In this document: positions 7,533-7,795 of the stretch, one piece after another
Numbering within the stretch: the stretch's first letter is position 1
Layout of the letters: every line of letters starts with the position of its first letter
Program-made: the position numbers and the translations under genes
Notes under the pieces: model-generated
The model's database searches: none
What the model saw: only the letters and a program-made list of their open reading frames with translations
What the model was told of the DNA's origin: nothing
NCBI GenBank assembly: GCA_023258775.1
Contig: JALQWJ010000063.1
Coordinates: 1-7,795, forward strand
Direction: 5' to 3'
Origin: Burkholderiaceae bacterium
GTDB taxonomy: Bacteria > Pseudomonadota > Gammaproteobacteria > Burkholderiales > Burkholderiaceae_E
Length of the DNA stretch: 7,795 nt

Positions 7533-7642
7533 GAAACAAACACCGCTCCGCGGTGAAACAAGCATTGCTTCACCTTGAAACAGGCATTGCTTCGCGGTGA
7601 AACAGCCACTGCACCGCCGTGAAACAGGCATTGCTTCGCCGA
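7533..7642. repeat. Five tandem copies of a 22-bp repeat
   Basis: Five contiguous 22-bp units start at 7533, 7555, 7577, 7599 and 7621, each opening with GAAACA. The best-conserved units (2, 3 and 5) share the pattern GAAACAGGCATTGCTTCG plus four variable bases. Units 2, 3 and 5 contain a small dyad, AAGCA-T-TGCTT in unit 2 (7560-7570) and one mismatch away in the others. Unit 1 contains a perfect hairpin, CACCGC-TCC-GCGGTG (7541-7555). The period is not a multiple of three, so the array is unlikely to be coding. At about two helical turns it would place repeated sites on one face of the DNA. It lies in the 271-bp gap between divergent phoU and the right-edge gene, 43 bp before a Pho box. There are no unique spacers, so it is not a CRISPR array. 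Function unknown. Confidence 0.9.
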
Positions 7643-7685
7643 TCAAAGCTCTGAACGCGATGGTTTTGCGGGAAGGTTCTGCGTT

Positions 7686-7719
7686 TTGTCATATCGTTGT
7701 AATGACCCGTCGATAGATT
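7686..7719 (+). promoter_or_regulatory. Pho box and -10 before the right-edge gene
   Basis: TTGTCAT (7686-7692, 6 of 7) and TTGTAAT (7697-7703, 5 of 7) are PhoB half-sites 11 bp apart. TAGATT (7714-7719, 4 of 6 to TATAAT) begins after a 10-bp gap, the same geometry as the phoB promoter at 3807. The predicted transcript start is near 7726, about 22 nt before the ATG at 7748. This suggests a phosphate-starvation-induced gene. The half-sites are less perfect than at the other two promoters. Confidence 0.65.
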
Positions 7720-7747
7720 CTTCCTTCCTTCTTCAGGAGAACCGTCA

Positions 7748-7795
7748 ATGAATCTTTTCAAATCAGTTTCGAAATCCATCCGCACCGTGGCGGCT
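7748..7795 (+). CDS. Start of a Pho-regulated, probably exported protein (3' truncated by window)
   Basis: Only 16 codons are visible: MNLFKSVSKSIRTVAA. The ATG at 7748 has a strong ribosome site, AGGAGA (7735-7740), with 7 nt spacing. The basic, short N terminus followed by small hydrophobic residues looks like the opening of a Sec signal peptide. With a Pho box just upstream and phoU, phoB and phoR nearby, the periplasmic phosphate-binding protein PstS is a natural guess. A phosphatase or a porin such as OprP/PhoE would fit equally well. The translation start is well supported and the product is inferred. Confidence 0.6.
   Translation, partial: MNLFKSVSKSIRTVAA

Noticed and set aside
7515..7540. 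GTGTCAT near 7520 as a Pho box for phoU
   Set aside because: The sequence 11 bp away does not match a half-site in either direction, and no well-spaced -10 toward phoU was found.
7533..7642. CRISPR array
   Set aside because: Units are contiguous 22-bp tandem repeats with no unique spacers, and no cas genes are present.
7365..7785. Overlapping minus-strand open frames running through the 22-bp repeats
   Set aside because: The repeat period is not a multiple of three, the peptides match no family I recognise, one frame overlaps phoU, and the region has promoter features. They are treated as chance frames.

Overview
The window looks like a bacterial chromosome segment from a betaproteobacterium, probably Burkholderiales. 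This rests on the protein flavour (CoxL/CoxM/CoxD, PhoB/PhoR, PhoU) and the roughly balanced base composition. The family-level placement is inference from reading alone. Two functional blocks are present: the tail of a molybdenum hydroxylase operon on the left and a phosphate-response (Pho) locus on the right.

Left block (1-3829, all +). It opens inside a molybdopterin-binding large subunit of the CO dehydrogenase type (CoxL). The AYRGAGR active-site loop marks it as form II, meaning a putative CO dehydrogenase or another xanthine-oxidase-family hydroxylase, not the Cu-Mo form I enzyme. The FAD-binding medium subunit (coxM) follows, then a MoxR/CoxD-like AAA+ ATPase whose Walker B motif is degenerate. 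No coxS and no VWA partner (coxE) is visible; coxS could lie upstream of the window.

Right block (3807-7795). A near-perfect PhoB-binding site straddles the last codons of the CoxD-like gene and leads into phoB-phoR. After phoR comes a 175-bp gap with four PhoB half-sites at exact 11-bp phasing. These precede a second, kinase-less PhoB paralogue with an intact receiver and an almost identical DNA-recognition helix. Convergent to it is phoU on the - strand. Beyond phoU lie five head-to-tail copies of a 22-bp repeat, then a third Pho box, and then the first 16 codons of a + strand gene. Its start resembles a signal peptide, and pstS or another Pho-regulated exported protein is plausible.

How the parts fit: PhoR would phosphorylate PhoB, and perhaps also the second PhoB. 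Phosphorylated PhoB would activate phoBR, the second phoB gene and the right-edge gene from promoters sharing one geometry, with a candidate -10 starting 11 bp after the last half-site. PhoU would damp PhoR. The most interesting items are the PhoB paralogue under a quadruple half-site promoter, the 22-bp repeat array beside a Pho promoter, and the degenerate CoxD-like ATPase whose 3' end carries the phoB promoter.
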